Source: Paenibacillus kyungheensis
GTDB taxonomy: Bacteria > Bacillota > Bacilli > Paenibacillales > Paenibacillaceae
Assembly: GCF_028606985.1 (NCBI RefSeq)
Contig: NZ_CP117416.1
Span: forward strand, 189,501 to 253,500
Length of the DNA stretch: 64,000 bases
Direction: 5' to 3'
Shown here: positions 8,934 to 17,676 of the stretch, in pieces
Numbering within the stretch: the first letter of the stretch is position 1
Layout: every line of letters begins with the position of its first letter
The notes under the pieces: model-generated
Databases searched by the model: none
What the model saw: only the letters and a program-made list of their open reading frames with translations
What the model was told of the DNA's origin: nothing
Made by a program: the position numbers and the translations under genes

Positions 8934-11444
8934 ATGTCTGATATACAAGTTGTACCAATGGAAAACGAAAAATTAAAAAAAGATTTAATTAACTTTATGA
9001 ACAGCAACCGATTAATACCAGTAATTGGGTCAGGTTTTTCAAGATCAAGTAAAGCTACAAATGGAATCGTACCCAGTGGTCAAGACATGAAAATATATAT
9101 GATTGCTAAATTAAAAGAAAAATTTCCAAACGAAAAATTTTCTGAAGATTTTAGTAAAATAGCTCAGCAATATGAGAACCATTGCGATATCAATGATAGA
9201 AAAAAATATTTGAGTAATAATTTTACTAATGTTCAATTAGAGTGGTATAAAAGAGATTTTTTAAAAATAAACTGGCCTTACATGTATACTCTAAATATTG
9301 ATGATGCCATTGAATCTAATAGTGACTTTAAGGTAGTGTTGCCTTTAAGTGAAATCAATCAAGAATACGAAGCTATTTTAAACAATCGTTCAATCTATAA
9401 AATACATGGAGATGTAAAACATTATTTGCTATATAAAGAAAGTAAGATGTATATATTCTCACAAACGCAATATTTAAACAGTTTAAAACAAAACAATTTT
9501 TTATTGAATAAAATTTCGACTGATATTAGGTCCAATTCTGTAATGTTTATAGGATGTAGTTTATCTGATGAAATAGACTTGTTATATTCTTTAAATATTC
9601 ATGGGTATACACCTTCTTCTATGAAGACAACATATTATGTTACTGATCGTGAAATATCTTTGTTACAGCAAAAAGATTTAGAAATGTATGGTATAGATAC
9701 AATTATAAAAATTGAAAGTTATGAAGATTTCTATATGTACTTAAATGATATTAATGAAATGGCAAAACGTATTCCAACATCGGATATAGATAATTTTCTG
9801 AATCCAAGAATGATTTATGAGCAAGAAGGGTACAATGAAAATATAGAATATATTTACAAATCTAATAAAATATATAATGATTTTGAAAAGAAAAAAAGTA
9901 TCAAACTTCCTAACTTCATAATTCAAAGAGAATTATTTAATAAACAAGAAGATTTTAGAATTAATTTCATAGATAAAAACTTAATAGTAATATATGGTCA
10001 TAGGTTCTCTGGTAAAACATATTTTTTGATAAACTTGATGAGAAAATTACAAAATGAAAACTTCTTTTTTATACCTTCTTTATATAAAATTAATCAAGAA
10101 ACTCTTAATTCGTTAATTAATGTTGAGAATGCTACTTTATTCTTTGATACAGGATCAATTGACGAAATGCAAATTGAATTTATATATAATAAATTTGAAA
10201 AAGTAATAAAAAATAATTGTAGAATAGTATTTTCTCTTGATTCTTCAGAAAAAGAAAATTTGAATGCTTTAAACAAATTCAGAACGAGTAAAGAAATAGA
10301 AAAAACAATAAGTATAAATTATTTAGATAATAAATTTTTAAATAAAGAAGTATTGGAAATTAATAAAAAGCTAGACTCAAATGCCATAGGAAGATTTCGG
10401 GAAAATAAAGAAATAAAGCAAAAGACAAAACAAAAGATAAAGAATAACTCACTAACAGTCCTAGATAATATTTTCGAGATAGTAAGAAGCGCTCCTAAAA
10501 ATGATTTGAAAATGAGTTACTTTAAAAATATCCATGAAATGGAAATAGATAATGACCGTATGATAGCATTAATAATTTTAGCCACTAAAAATAGATTAAG
10601 TGCTCATGATATGAGTTTATATAAACTTAATGAGAGTATAGGAAAATTTATTGAAATGTTAGAGCCTATATCACAGTTTGAATATACTAATAGCTTTGAA
10701 AAAAATTCATCTGATCATTCTGGCACAAAAGTTATAATAAACTCGAAATATTGGGTTTTACACGAATTGGGCGAATTCTCTCTTCTCAAAAGAAACATCC
10801 CTTTAATATCACGGGCTTATAAAAATATTGTGGAAAGTATTTTAAATAATTATTCTTCAGATTATAAAGGAAGAAGACAGGCAGCAAAAAAAATATCTGA
10901 ATTTATAAAGTTCGATGTTATAAATGATATTTTTCCAAAAGAATCAAAGGGCTCATTGTTAGTTATTAAAGATATTTATGTGAATTTAGAGCAGCTTTTA
11001 AAAGATGATTATCAATATTTTCATCAGAGAGCTAAAAGCTTAGCATGGACTAATAATGAAGAAGATCTTCAAAACGCACTTATTTACGCCACAAAATCGA
11101 AGCATGATATGGAAATAGAAATTAGAGAATATAAAATCAAATTTTCATATATGCATGTTTGTTATACAATTGCCTCAATACTTGCAAAACTAGCACAAAT
11201 TCACAATTATAAAGATAAAACATATATTGAGAAAGCTACTAATGCTATACATGAAGCGTTAGAGTTTGATGAGAACCTAAACTATTTAAAACCATCTGAT
11301 GGACAGCATATACCAAGAGGATCACAAGCTATAGTTGAACTCATTAAACACATATCTATTAATGGCAAAGAGTATGGCTTGAATTCAGATATAACTAATG
11401 AATTATTTTCTAAAACTAGACAGTTAAATAGATATATTAAATAA
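8934..11444 (+). CDS. SIR2-like / P-loop NTPase protein, candidate anti-phage defence effector
   Basis: An 836-residue protein. Residues 20-260 form a SIR2-like NAD-binding domain: the loop PVIGSGFSR (G32, G34), the TxNxD element (T119-N121-D123) and IHGD with the catalytic His (H158), then FIGCSLSDEID. Residues about 330-520 hold an NTPase with Walker A GHRFSGKT (355-362) and Walker B ATLFFD (400-405), suggestive of a STAND ATPase. The rest is charged and helical, with a possible TPR near KATNAIHEALEFDEN. SIR2-plus-sensor proteins (DSR, Avs5, ThsA types) deplete NAD+ on phage infection. It is much richer in A+T than both neighbours and stands alone with its own terminator, pointing to transfer. 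The phage role is inferred. Confidence 0.75.
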   Translation: MSDIQVVPMENEKLKKDLINFMNSNRLIPVIGSGFSRSSKATNGIVPSGQDMKIYMIAKLKEKFPNEKFSEDFSKIAQQYENHCDINDRKKYLSNNFTNVQLEWYKRDFLKINWPYMYTLNIDDAIESNSDFKVVLPLSEINQEYEAILNNRSIYKIHGDVKHYLLYKESKMYIFSQTQYLNSLKQNNFLLNKISTDIRSNSVMFIGCSLSDEIDLLYSLNIHGYTPSSMKTTYYVTDREISLLQQKDLEMYGIDTIIKIESYEDFYMYLNDINEMAKRIPTSDIDNFLNPRMIYEQEGYNENIEYIYKSNKIYNDFEKKKSIKLPNFIIQRELFNKQEDFRINFIDKNLIVIYGHRFSGKTYFLINLMRKLQNENFFFIPSLYKINQETLNSLINVENATLFFDTGSIDEMQIEFIYNKFEKVIKNNCRIVFSLDSSEKENLNALNKFRTSKEIEKTISINYLDNKFLNKEVLEINKKLDSNAIGRFRENKEIKQKTKQKIKNNSLTVLDNIFEIVRSAPKNDLKMSYFKNIHEMEIDNDRMIALIILATKNRLSAHDMSLYKLNESIGKFIEMLEPISQFEYTNSFEKNSSDHSGTKVIINSKYWVLHELGEFSLLKRNIPLISRAYKNIVESILNNYSSDYKGRRQAAKKISEFIKFDVINDIFPKESKGSLLVIKDIYVNLEQLLKDDYQYFHQRAKSLAWTNNEEDLQNALIYATKSKHDMEIEIREYKIKFSYMHVCYTIASILAKLAQIHNYKDKTYIEKATNAIHEALEFDENLNYLKPSDGQHIPRGSQAIVELIKHISINGKEYGLNSDITNELFSKTRQLNRYIK

Positions 11445-11490
11445 GCGATTTAAAAAATTAAAGCTTTTATTTAATATAGTGTATAAAAAG

Positions 11491-11520
11491 CAAAGGCTCT
11501 ATATAAAGAGTCTTTGTTTT
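11491..11520 (+). terminator. Terminator of the SIR2-NTPase gene
   Basis: CAAAGGCTCT pairs with AGAGTCTTTG (one G-T wobble) around a 6-base loop, followed by a T-rich run. Confidence 0.75.
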
Positions 11521-11719
11521 GTAATGTAAAGTAACTTTGAAATCTTATAAAATATTACATTATGTCAAATGACTTTTCTCAATAATGCGGTAAGATGTAA
11601 GATACATAAATGGTATATTCATAGATTGAAATAAGCTCTACAAGTTGTGATGTTCACCATGACATAAACGTATCATATTAGCAGTAGAACATATCTCAAA
11701 ATAGGATAGGGTGATCGCT

Positions 11720-12946
11720 ATGCAACAACAAAAATTATTTATTAATGCTCAACGATTAGCAGATACGATCGAACAATTTGCTGATTTTGGACGGACAGCC
11801 AATAATGGTGTGACACGATTAGCATTAAGTGAACAAGATATTGCGGTACGCGGTTACTTTCACTCCTGTTGTGAACAATTAGGGATGACAGTCGTTGTCG
11901 ATGATATGGGATGTATGTACGCCACATTAGCAGGAACAGAAGATACGCCTCCTATTGTACTCGGTTCTCATATGGATACAGTCAAAAAAGGTGGTCGTTT
12001 TGATGGGATATTAGGAGTGATCGCCGGGCTGGAAATTGTCCGCACTCTGGTAGATCATGGTATTACGCCCCGTATTCCAATTACAGTGATGAATTTTACC
12101 AATGAAGAAGGCGCACGCTTTGAACCTTCGATGATGGCTTCTGGAGTATTGTCCGGTAAATTTGCCAAAACAGATATGTTAAATAAAAAAGATAGCGACG
12201 GCATTACATTTGGCGATGCGTTAGTCCAAAGCGGGTATGCAGGAGAAGAGAGCAACCGAATCCAAGCAGCAACAGCTTACCTAGAATTACATATAGAACA
12301 AGGGCCTGTGTTAGAACGCGAAAAATTACACATTGGTCTGGTAGATTGTGTGGTTGGTATGGTCTGTTATGAGATTGAGATTACCGGTGAATCGGATCAT
12401 GCAGGGACTACGCCTATGGATATGCGCAAAGATGCTTTTTTTGCGATGAATGATCTGGTAAGTACACTTCGCACGCAATTAAGTGCTTTGGATTCGGAAT
12501 TAGTCTATACTATGGGACGAGCTAATATATATCCCAATATTCATACCGTGATCCCGAACAAAGTCATTTTTACACTAGAAGCCAGACACAAAAACGAAGA
12601 GGTCGTCCGCGAAGTAGAGCGTATTATTCAGTCTTTACCTGCGGTACAAGGAGATTGCGAAGTGACTACCACCAAATTATGGGGACGTGATACCGTCTGG
12701 TTCGATCCTGCCATTTGCGAAAGACTGGAAAGATCGGTTCAGACATTAGGATATTCCTATAAAACAATGGCAAGCGGAGCCGGACACGATGCCCAATTTG
12801 TCGCTTCTTTTTTGCCCTCTGCAATGGTATTTGTACCGAGCGTGAATGGAAAAAGTCATTGTGAAGAAGAGCTGACTTCATATGAGGATTGTGAGAAAGG
12901 GATTAATGTGTTGCTGGATACGGTGTTAGGGATATTGGAAGGTTAA
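11720..12946 (+). CDS. M20-family Zn-dependent amidohydrolase (allantoate / N-carbamoyl-L-amino acid hydrolase)
   Basis: Belongs to the AllC/HyuC branch of M20 metallopeptidases, which split N-carbamoyl or ureido groups. Metal ligands and signatures are visible: GSHMDTVKKGGRFDG, FTNEEGARF, the LELHIEQGPVLE motif typical of carbamoylases, a dimerisation lid domain in the middle, and GAGHDAQ near the C-terminus. The ATG at 11720 is preferred to an in-frame GTG at 11711 because the GGATAGGG site directly abuts the GTG. No allantoin or hydantoin genes are adjacent, so the exact substrate (allantoate or a carbamoyl amino acid) is open. Confidence 0.88.
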   Translation: MQQQKLFINAQRLADTIEQFADFGRTANNGVTRLALSEQDIAVRGYFHSCCEQLGMTVVVDDMGCMYATLAGTEDTPPIVLGSHMDTVKKGGRFDGILGVIAGLEIVRTLVDHGITPRIPITVMNFTNEEGARFEPSMMASGVLSGKFAKTDMLNKKDSDGITFGDALVQSGYAGEESNRIQAATAYLELHIEQGPVLEREKLHIGLVDCVVGMVCYEIEITGESDHAGTTPMDMRKDAFFAMNDLVSTLRTQLSALDSELVYTMGRANIYPNIHTVIPNKVIFTLEARHKNEEVVREVERIIQSLPAVQGDCEVTTTKLWGRDTVWFDPAICERLERSVQTLGYSYKTMASGAGHDAQFVASFLPSAMVFVPSVNGKSHCEEELTSYEDCEKGINVLLDTVLGILEG

Positions 12947-12972
12947 GTTGGACTCCTATTTGATAAATACGT

Positions 12973-13010
12973 AACCACCTTGCGCTTAAGTATGGCTAGG
13001 TGGTTTTTTT
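12973..13010 (+). terminator. Terminator after the amidohydrolase gene
   Basis: AACCACCT / AGGTGGTT stem with a 17-base loop followed by seven T. Confidence 0.75.
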
Positions 13011-13184
13011 ATAATAGTAATTAGGTCATTTAATAACAAAATCAGTGAAAATATTAACCTTATCCCAAGACACATGAGAATATTAGAATCGTGAAAGAGA
13101 CTTTGTTATTTGAATGTATAGTATGATGATGTACATATAAGATATATTATTTATCAGAATAGCTTCTAACTAGGGGGAAGTAAT

Positions 13185-13700
13185 ATGGAAAGAGATAAAA
13201 TGAACTACCAAAAAAAATGGGAGTTTTTAGATAAAAGGCGGTATAAAATTGGATTGATTATTGATGGCGAGAATGACATTGATCTATGGATGAATTATAG
13301 TCCGGAGGAAATAGTCCAAAACCATATAAATCAAGATTTAATCGAAGATTCTATGTTAGAATTTGTAGAAATGTTTTGGAGTATAGAGCCAGATTATCGA
13401 TTATTAGAACTTGTGTTTAACAAGGATTTTACGTGTTTAGCAAATGGGAAATATGTAATGGTAAATACTGATGTTACAGATAAAAATAAGTTAGCAATTC
13501 CCAAAATTAAAGAAATCCATATGACACTTGATCCAGAGACAGAATATATTCAAACATTTGAACTTATTTTATACGAAATGCCTGATGTAAATATTTTGAA
13601 TGAGAAAGTAAGACAAATATCTTCAAACTTAGTATTTGAGCATGAGAATAATAAATTGAAATTAAAGTTATCTGGAAAGAGTTTCATTATTTCTAACTGA
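13185..13700 (+). CDS. Hypothetical protein, first copy of a duplicated ~170-residue family (immunity-like)
   Basis: A soluble acidic 171-residue protein of unrecognised family. It has a close paralogue at 16320-16829: the two align from the start (NYQKKW / NYQNKW), share LEFxExFWSIEPDYRLL in the middle, and are nearly identical over the last 65 residues (KEIHM.LDP.TEYIQTFELILYEMPDV, LVFEHE, ending SGK..IISN). AGGGGGAAG precedes the ATG. It opens the first of two cassettes of small A+T-rich genes. Single-gene immunity proteins of polymorphic toxins have this size, charge and tendency to duplicate, but no toxin gene is present, so function is only a suggestion. Confidence 0.6.
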   Translation: MERDKMNYQKKWEFLDKRRYKIGLIIDGENDIDLWMNYSPEEIVQNHINQDLIEDSMLEFVEMFWSIEPDYRLLELVFNKDFTCLANGKYVMVNTDVTDKNKLAIPKIKEIHMTLDPETEYIQTFELILYEMPDVNILNEKVRQISSNLVFEHENNKLKLKLSGKSFIISN

Positions 13701-13804
13701 TCCTAATAATAAAAGAAAGAATCTATTGAATATATAACTTATATAAAACGTACATAAATTTTTTGAATAAAATAATAAATTAGGTAGGAGTAGGAGGTAG
13801 CAAA

Positions 13805-13882
13805 TTGATAAGTATTAAAGAAGTAGATGCTAAACAATGGATAACTGATGATATTGAAGAGTTGAGAAAGCAAATAAAGTAA
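13805..13882 (+). pseudogene. 25-codon reading frame, possible gene remnant
   Basis: A TTG start with a strong site (GGAGTAGGAGGTAG) opens a frame of only 25 codons rich in Lys, Asp and Glu (contains KEVDAKQWITDDIEELRKQ) ending in TAA. The good ribosome site with so short a product suggests the truncated start of a lost gene, though a small peptide cannot be excluded. From here to 14086 nothing else is recognisable. Confidence 0.3.
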
Positions 13883-14086
13883 TAGGTATTTTGAATGAAA
13901 AACCTTAGATAAACATTGAAATGTACGCTTTAAAATTTCTTGCTACAGACAAATACTACTGAAAACATCGTTAATAAAGGATAAAGACAGTAAAGCAACT
14001 ACATATCTGAAAAAATAGCGCTAAATATGTTGTTCACGATAACTCTAAGTAAGGACAACAGCCAAAATAAGACTGGGGGCTGATGA

Positions 14087-14689
14087 ATGAGTCATAGTAA
14101 ATTTATACAAGATCAAAAGAAATTTGAAGAGACTCTAGATTGGGTGAAAAAGATGTTCAACTGTGAACAACGACTACCCGATCAAGTGTATAAAGTTCCC
14201 TTTAAAAGAAATGTTGTTATTGATTTTGATGATGTAATGAGTCCAGATTTTTGGGTTGAACTAGAAAAGTTGATTGATTTATCTAATGACTCATTTGTGA
14301 TGATGGCTGTTTTAGATCCAGATCCTGTTGAGTATTATTATAGTGAATTCGCTTATTATAATTGGTGCATTTTACAAAAAGGAACTACGTCTGATGAATA
14401 TTGGAATATACTTGAGCAAGGTCCTGTTGAAAGTCCTGCTGATGCTATTCTGTTTAACTCTGAAGTCGTAATATGGTTATCTTCTTCTATGAAGTGGGCA
14501 ATATGGGGAGAACGGAGTTATGGTATTTGTATTCTAAGTTTTAATGAGGGTATGGATGACTGCGAAAATGAATATTGGTTTACCATGGAGCGAGCAATTA
14601 CCGATCTAATATCACTTAATTTTAGAAATTATACTGTTCCTGAAGAAATTGCCTCGAAGTTGATGAAGTTCTATAGCGATATTGATTAA
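14087..14689 (+). CDS. Hypothetical protein, 200 residues, immunity-like
   Basis: No family recognised. The protein is soluble, acidic and rich in aromatic residues (many Trp and Tyr, for example EYYYSEFAYYNWCIL and WLSSSMKWAIWGERSYGICIL), with no signal peptide or membrane segment. GGGGGCTGATGA precedes the ATG. It sits in the first cassette between the two cassette-end genes and has no counterpart in the second, so it looks like exchangeable cargo. Size and composition resemble immunity proteins; this is inference from context. Confidence 0.55.
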   Translation: MSHSKFIQDQKKFEETLDWVKKMFNCEQRLPDQVYKVPFKRNVVIDFDDVMSPDFWVELEKLIDLSNDSFVMMAVLDPDPVEYYYSEFAYYNWCILQKGTTSDEYWNILEQGPVESPADAILFNSEVVIWLSSSMKWAIWGERSYGICILSFNEGMDDCENEYWFTMERAITDLISLNFRNYTVPEEIASKLMKFYSDID

Positions 14690-14851
14690 GCCTATTTTAG
14701 ACTTTGAGGGCTGTAGTTTTCTCAAAAAAACATATACGGAGAATGTGCTGACATACTGATCCTGAAGCAAATACGGATGGACAGAAGAATAGCAGCAACT
14801 TACGCAGAGTCAGAGTTATGAATGATAAACTAATACCGTAGGTGATGCGAA

Positions 14852-15130
14852 ATGGAAGAGATTAAAAGAGAAATTGAACGGTTATTCGAGGATTTGGGAT
14901 TTGAACGTATTTTTATCAAAGAAGATACTGTATTTAAATCAGGAAAAGTGTATTGTAAGCTTACTTTTATTGAAACATTCAAAAGTTATGTAATTGAATA
15001 TGCAAATAGTTATGAGGAAGCAAAAAATAATCTGTATGAAGACGGTGATTTGCATGCTATAACTCTTGATTTGAATGATTTACTTTTATCATTACGTAAA
15101 GAAATAGTTGCAAGCATGCAAAATGATTAA
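14852..15130 (+). CDS. Hypothetical small acidic protein, 92 residues
   Basis: A small soluble alpha/beta protein (starts MEEIKREIERLFEDLGF, with a predicted strand-rich centre TFIETFKSYVIEYA and acidic helical end). No family recognised. The site AGGTGATG stands just upstream. A short open frame (14752-14841, 28 codons, no start) ends in a TAG that overlaps this ribosome site, the spacing expected between the tail of a toxin gene and its immunity gene. It is the second cargo gene of the first cassette. Confidence 0.5.
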   Translation: MEEIKREIERLFEDLGFERIFIKEDTVFKSGKVYCKLTFIETFKSYVIEYANSYEEAKNNLYEDGDLHAITLDLNDLLLSLRKEIVASMQND

Positions 15131-15353
15131 ACGCATAGTTTGAAAAAACTGAGATTAAGGATTGTAATATATTGCTTTGAAAATCTAGCTCAATGTTTAA
15201 TAAGATTGGATTTAACTATCAAATTTCAATATTTTTTAGAATATAGCCAGATCTTATGCCCTACTCTAGCGGATCATATTTTGCTAAATGATTGGAAAAA
15301 AGGGTGGAAATGAACATGTTGAATAGGAAAAGAAAATATAAAAGTGCCTATTT

Positions 15354-15418
15354 ATATATCAATGTTATATTAGTAAAGATACATATCACACAATAAGAAC
15401 TTAGGAGGAATTATTATG
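15354..15418 (+). repeat. Upstream copy of a duplicated promoter/leader segment
   Basis: About 60 bp ahead of the 76-residue gene match 17612-17676 without gaps (offset exactly 2258 bp), including TATATTAGTAAAGATAC and the ribosome site CTTAGGAGGAATTATTATGGA. The duplication therefore took the control region as well as the gene. Confidence 0.8.
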
Positions 15419-15646
15419 GAGCAACAAGAAATATTTATGCCAGCATATCTGGATAGAGATATTAAAATAACGTTTCTTGATAATTTGTTCGTAATCGGAC
15501 TATATGTTCATTATTACTACTTCAATAATGTTATTGCGATTTGTCCTGAAGAGGCTCATGATGATACAAGACTTCTTGTTCCTATGACTGCTATCAAAAA
15601 AATAGAACCTTGGTACGCTTCAGGTGATTATGAATTAGAGGATTAG
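15416..15646 (+). CDS. Hypothetical 76-residue protein, first copy of a duplicated family
   Basis: A small protein with a hydrophobic beta-rich centre (ITFLDNLFVIGLYVHYYYFNNVIAICPEE) and the end AIKKIEPW followed by an acidic tail. The copy at 17674-17901 is almost identical, differing at roughly a dozen positions and by one residue in length near the C-terminus. The strong AGGAGG site and 60 bp of leader are also shared. It closes the first cassette and is followed by a terminator. No function is recognised; the cassette-end position is the most informative fact. Confidence 0.6.
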   Translation: MEQQEIFMPAYLDRDIKITFLDNLFVIGLYVHYYYFNNVIAICPEEAHDDTRLLVPMTAIKKIEPWYASGDYELED

Positions 15647-15676
15647 AATGCTCCATAAATTATGTAGTGCAATAAG

Positions 15677-15714
15677 AAAAAGCCTTTCCCAAAAAATAGA
15701 GAAAGGCTTTTTTT
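15677..15714 (+). terminator. Terminator closing the first small-gene cassette
   Basis: A 10-bp stem AAAGCCTTTC / GAAAGGCTTT with a 14-base loop is followed by T-run. The second cassette copy (after 17901) has no such hairpin. Confidence 0.8.
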
Positions 15715-15755
15715 AAAATGATTATTTTAAAATCGATTTCATTGTAATTAGTAGA

Positions 15756-16173
15756 TTAATAATTCACTTGAAAGGTTCCTGCATTTGCAACGACTGGAAT
15801 AGTAGTAACTGCTATTTTATGTGGACCTACTAATTTTTCGTCGGATTTAAGTAGTGTTGTAGGGCTACTAACGCTACAACTCATTGCAGATACTTGGCAA
15901 CCTGCACTATCGTAAATTTTAATATTAAAGTTAGCGTATTTACTCGGATTGATTTTTACTTCAAATTCGCCATGTAAAAATAGCTGTTCTGAACTAGTAC
16001 CTACATTATAACGGGAGAAGCAGTAAACGATGGAGCTACACTTTGGTTGGAACTAGTTGCGTTTAGTGTGTTTGGAGTGCTAGAGAGCTCACTACCAAAT
16101 CCAATAGGTGCAAGAGCGAGAGAAGCGGCGAGCGACAGGGCTGGAATCAAAATCAGTTTTTGTTTTTCATCAT
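15756..16173 (-). pseudogene. Broken secreted-protein gene, two frameshifts
   Basis: On the minus strand a signal peptide is clear (KKQKLILIPALSLAASLALA) followed by a Ser/Thr-rich stretch, but it is out of frame with its ATG (16171-16173, preceded by TAGGATG). One A missing from the poly-A run after the start would restore it. A second shift near 16010 brings in a stop after SPVIM; a different frame then continues cleanly (YNVGTSSEQLFLHGEFEVKIN..., containing two Cys, ending NAGTFQVNY) to TAA at 15756. The intact protein would be about 138 residues, exported, beta-rich, of unknown role. Sequencing error at the two spots is the alternative. Confidence 0.65.
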
Positions 16174-16266
16174 CCTACAAATGGATATTTCAGTTTGCAA
16201 GATCTGGAGACTGCTATTGGTTTTGAAATGGGTGAAATTAGAACCGTATTGCCTAATGGAGAATGA
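16150..16266 (+). pseudogene. Possible 3' remnant of a toxin-domain gene
   Basis: An open frame with no start reads VFVFHHPTNGYFSLQDLETA followed by IGFEMGEIRTVLPNGE and TGA, ending 53 bases before the second ~170-residue gene. It has protein-like composition and a natural end, and its 5' side butts against the start of the broken secreted-protein gene on the other strand. A toxin C-terminus left ahead of its immunity gene would look like this. No domain is recognised. Confidence 0.3.
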
Positions 16267-16319
16267 ATTAGCAAATATGTTATATAAGAGATTAGCTTCT
16301 AACATAGGAGGAGAATATA

Positions 16320-16829
16320 ATGCAACAAAATAAAAGTAATTATCAGAATAAATGGGGATTTTTAAATAAAAAACCTTATCAGCCGGGAAATATTATTGAA
16401 ACCGTAGAGGATATCGATGTATGGATGGTAGATAATCCTTATATTATAGCTGAAAATCGAATTAATACAGGCTCAATCGAAGATACTATTTTAGAGTTTA
16501 TAGAGCTTTTTTGGAGTATAGAACCAGATTACAGATTACTAAGTGTGGTATTGCAAGTGAACTTGGCAAAAAATTTCTATAAAGAGTATATATTTGTAAA
16601 AGCTAGTTATAAAAATAAAATAGGAGTTCCTAAACTTAAAGAAATTCATATGATGCTTGATCCAGATACAGAATATATTCAAACATTTGAACTTATTTTA
16701 TATGAGATGCCTGATGTAACTATACTAAACGAAAAAGTAAAGCAGTTATCTCAAGAATTAGTATTTGAGCATGAGCATAATAAACTGAAATTAATGGTAT
16801 CTGGAAAGACTCTAATTATTTCTAACTGA
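16320..16829 (+). CDS. Hypothetical protein, second copy of the ~170-residue family (immunity-like)
   Basis: Paralogue of 13185-13700 (see there for shared segments). Differences concentrate in the first half (residues 20-85), while the C-terminal 65 residues are nearly the same. The leader also matches in part: AGCTTCTAAC lies 26 bases before the ATG here and 24 before it in the first copy. AGGAGGAG is the ribosome site. It opens the second cassette. Divergence in one half and conservation in the other suits a binding protein whose contact face has changed. Confidence 0.6.
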   Translation: MQQNKSNYQNKWGFLNKKPYQPGNIIETVEDIDVWMVDNPYIIAENRINTGSIEDTILEFIELFWSIEPDYRLLSVVLQVNLAKNFYKEYIFVKASYKNKIGVPKLKEIHMMLDPDTEYIQTFELILYEMPDVTILNEKVKQLSQELVFEHEHNKLKLMVSGKTLIISN

Positions 16830-16860
16830 TCAAAATAATAAAATAATGAGGTAAGTACTC

Positions 16861-17133
16861 TTGTTATTATCCAATTTAAGAAAAAAATATAGCATCTTAT
16901 GCTTTAAATGTCATCAAGAATTGTACGGAGTAGGATTTGGAAGTGAGTCAGATAAACTAAAATGTTTTAACTGTAACGTGTATTATGATTACCATTTAAA
17001 AAGCAAAGTTCTAGAAGTGGATAACGATTATAGTAAGCTGTTAAAAAAATGGGATACAGGTAGCGGCGAATATCCTGGTATACCTACAAGCCAAATGTAT
17101 AGCCCATGGTATTTGAAGATAGGTATTAGCTAA
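16861..17133 (+). CDS. Hypothetical small zinc-ribbon protein
   Basis: TTG start after GAGGTAAG, 31 bases behind the preceding gene and probably co-transcribed. The 90-residue product has two CxxC knuckles (C14-C17 and C35-C38) spaced as in a zinc ribbon, then an acidic stretch and an aromatic tail (SQMYSPWYLKIG). It could bind DNA, RNA or a protein partner. No family is recognised. It occupies the cargo position of the second cassette. Confidence 0.5.
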   Translation: MLLSNLRKKYSILCFKCHQELYGVGFGSESDKLKCFNCNVYYDYHLKSKVLEVDNDYSKLLKKWDTGSGEYPGIPTSQMYSPWYLKIGIS

Positions 17134-17156
17134 TCAATAATATAAGAGGTGATTCG

Positions 17157-17441
17157 GTGTTTGAAGAAGAAAAATTAAAAAGATTTATACATATGTCTGA
17201 AAGTAGTTTATCTTTGGAAGGATTAGAAAATGTAACACATTATTTTCAACATGATGAATACGAAATGTCATTTGAAGGTTTAGTGATAGAACTTTATACA
17301 AGTAAAATGTATCCTGCAAAGTTCGACTTTATAGAATGGAAAGAACTTGCATTGGCTTTTAGATTAGATAAAGAATCTATTTTTGACGAGAAATTTTGGG
17401 ATAACTTTTTTGAGTGGGGAAATGCGTTTAAGATTAAATGA
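17157..17441 (+). CDS. Putative small immunity protein (MafI-like)
   Basis: A GTG start follows AGAGGTGA. The 94-residue helical acidic protein contains LEGLENVTHYFQHDEYEMSFEGLVIEL (split here in sense: a helix, a YxxHxEYEMsFEGL core, a second helix). That core resembles MafI/CdiI-type small immunity proteins as I recall them; a profile search would be needed to confirm. It is the second cargo gene of the second cassette, 23 bases after the zinc-ribbon gene. A conserved role in the island as immunity would fit. Confidence 0.45.
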   Translation: MFEEEKLKRFIHMSESSLSLEGLENVTHYFQHDEYEMSFEGLVIELYTSKMYPAKFDFIEWKELALAFRLDKESIFDEKFWDNFFEWGNAFKIK

Positions 17442-17611
17442 ATTATTAGATTAAACTAGTTATTTAGAAAAAAAAGATGACCATATTTCATATCGTTATA
17501 ATATAGTAGTGGTTCTTTTAAAAAATAGTCACTAAAATAGTGTGAACAGCGAGAATAATGACATAAGTATTTAAAGGAATTTGGCTTCTAGAGATAGTTG
17601 TTAGTGTATGT

Positions 17612-17676
17612 AAATATCGATGCTATATTAGTAAAGATACGTATCATATTATAAAAACTTAGGAGGAATTATTATG
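17612..17676 (+). repeat. Downstream copy of the duplicated promoter/leader segment
   Basis: Matches 15354-15418 without gaps up to and including the start codon. See that entry. Confidence 0.8.

Noticed and set aside
8849-11561. AATATTACATT on both sides of the SIR2-NTPase gene as insertion-site direct repeats
   Set aside because: Eleven bases of pure A+T-rich sequence are expected by chance in such DNA; no integrase or inverted repeats accompany them.
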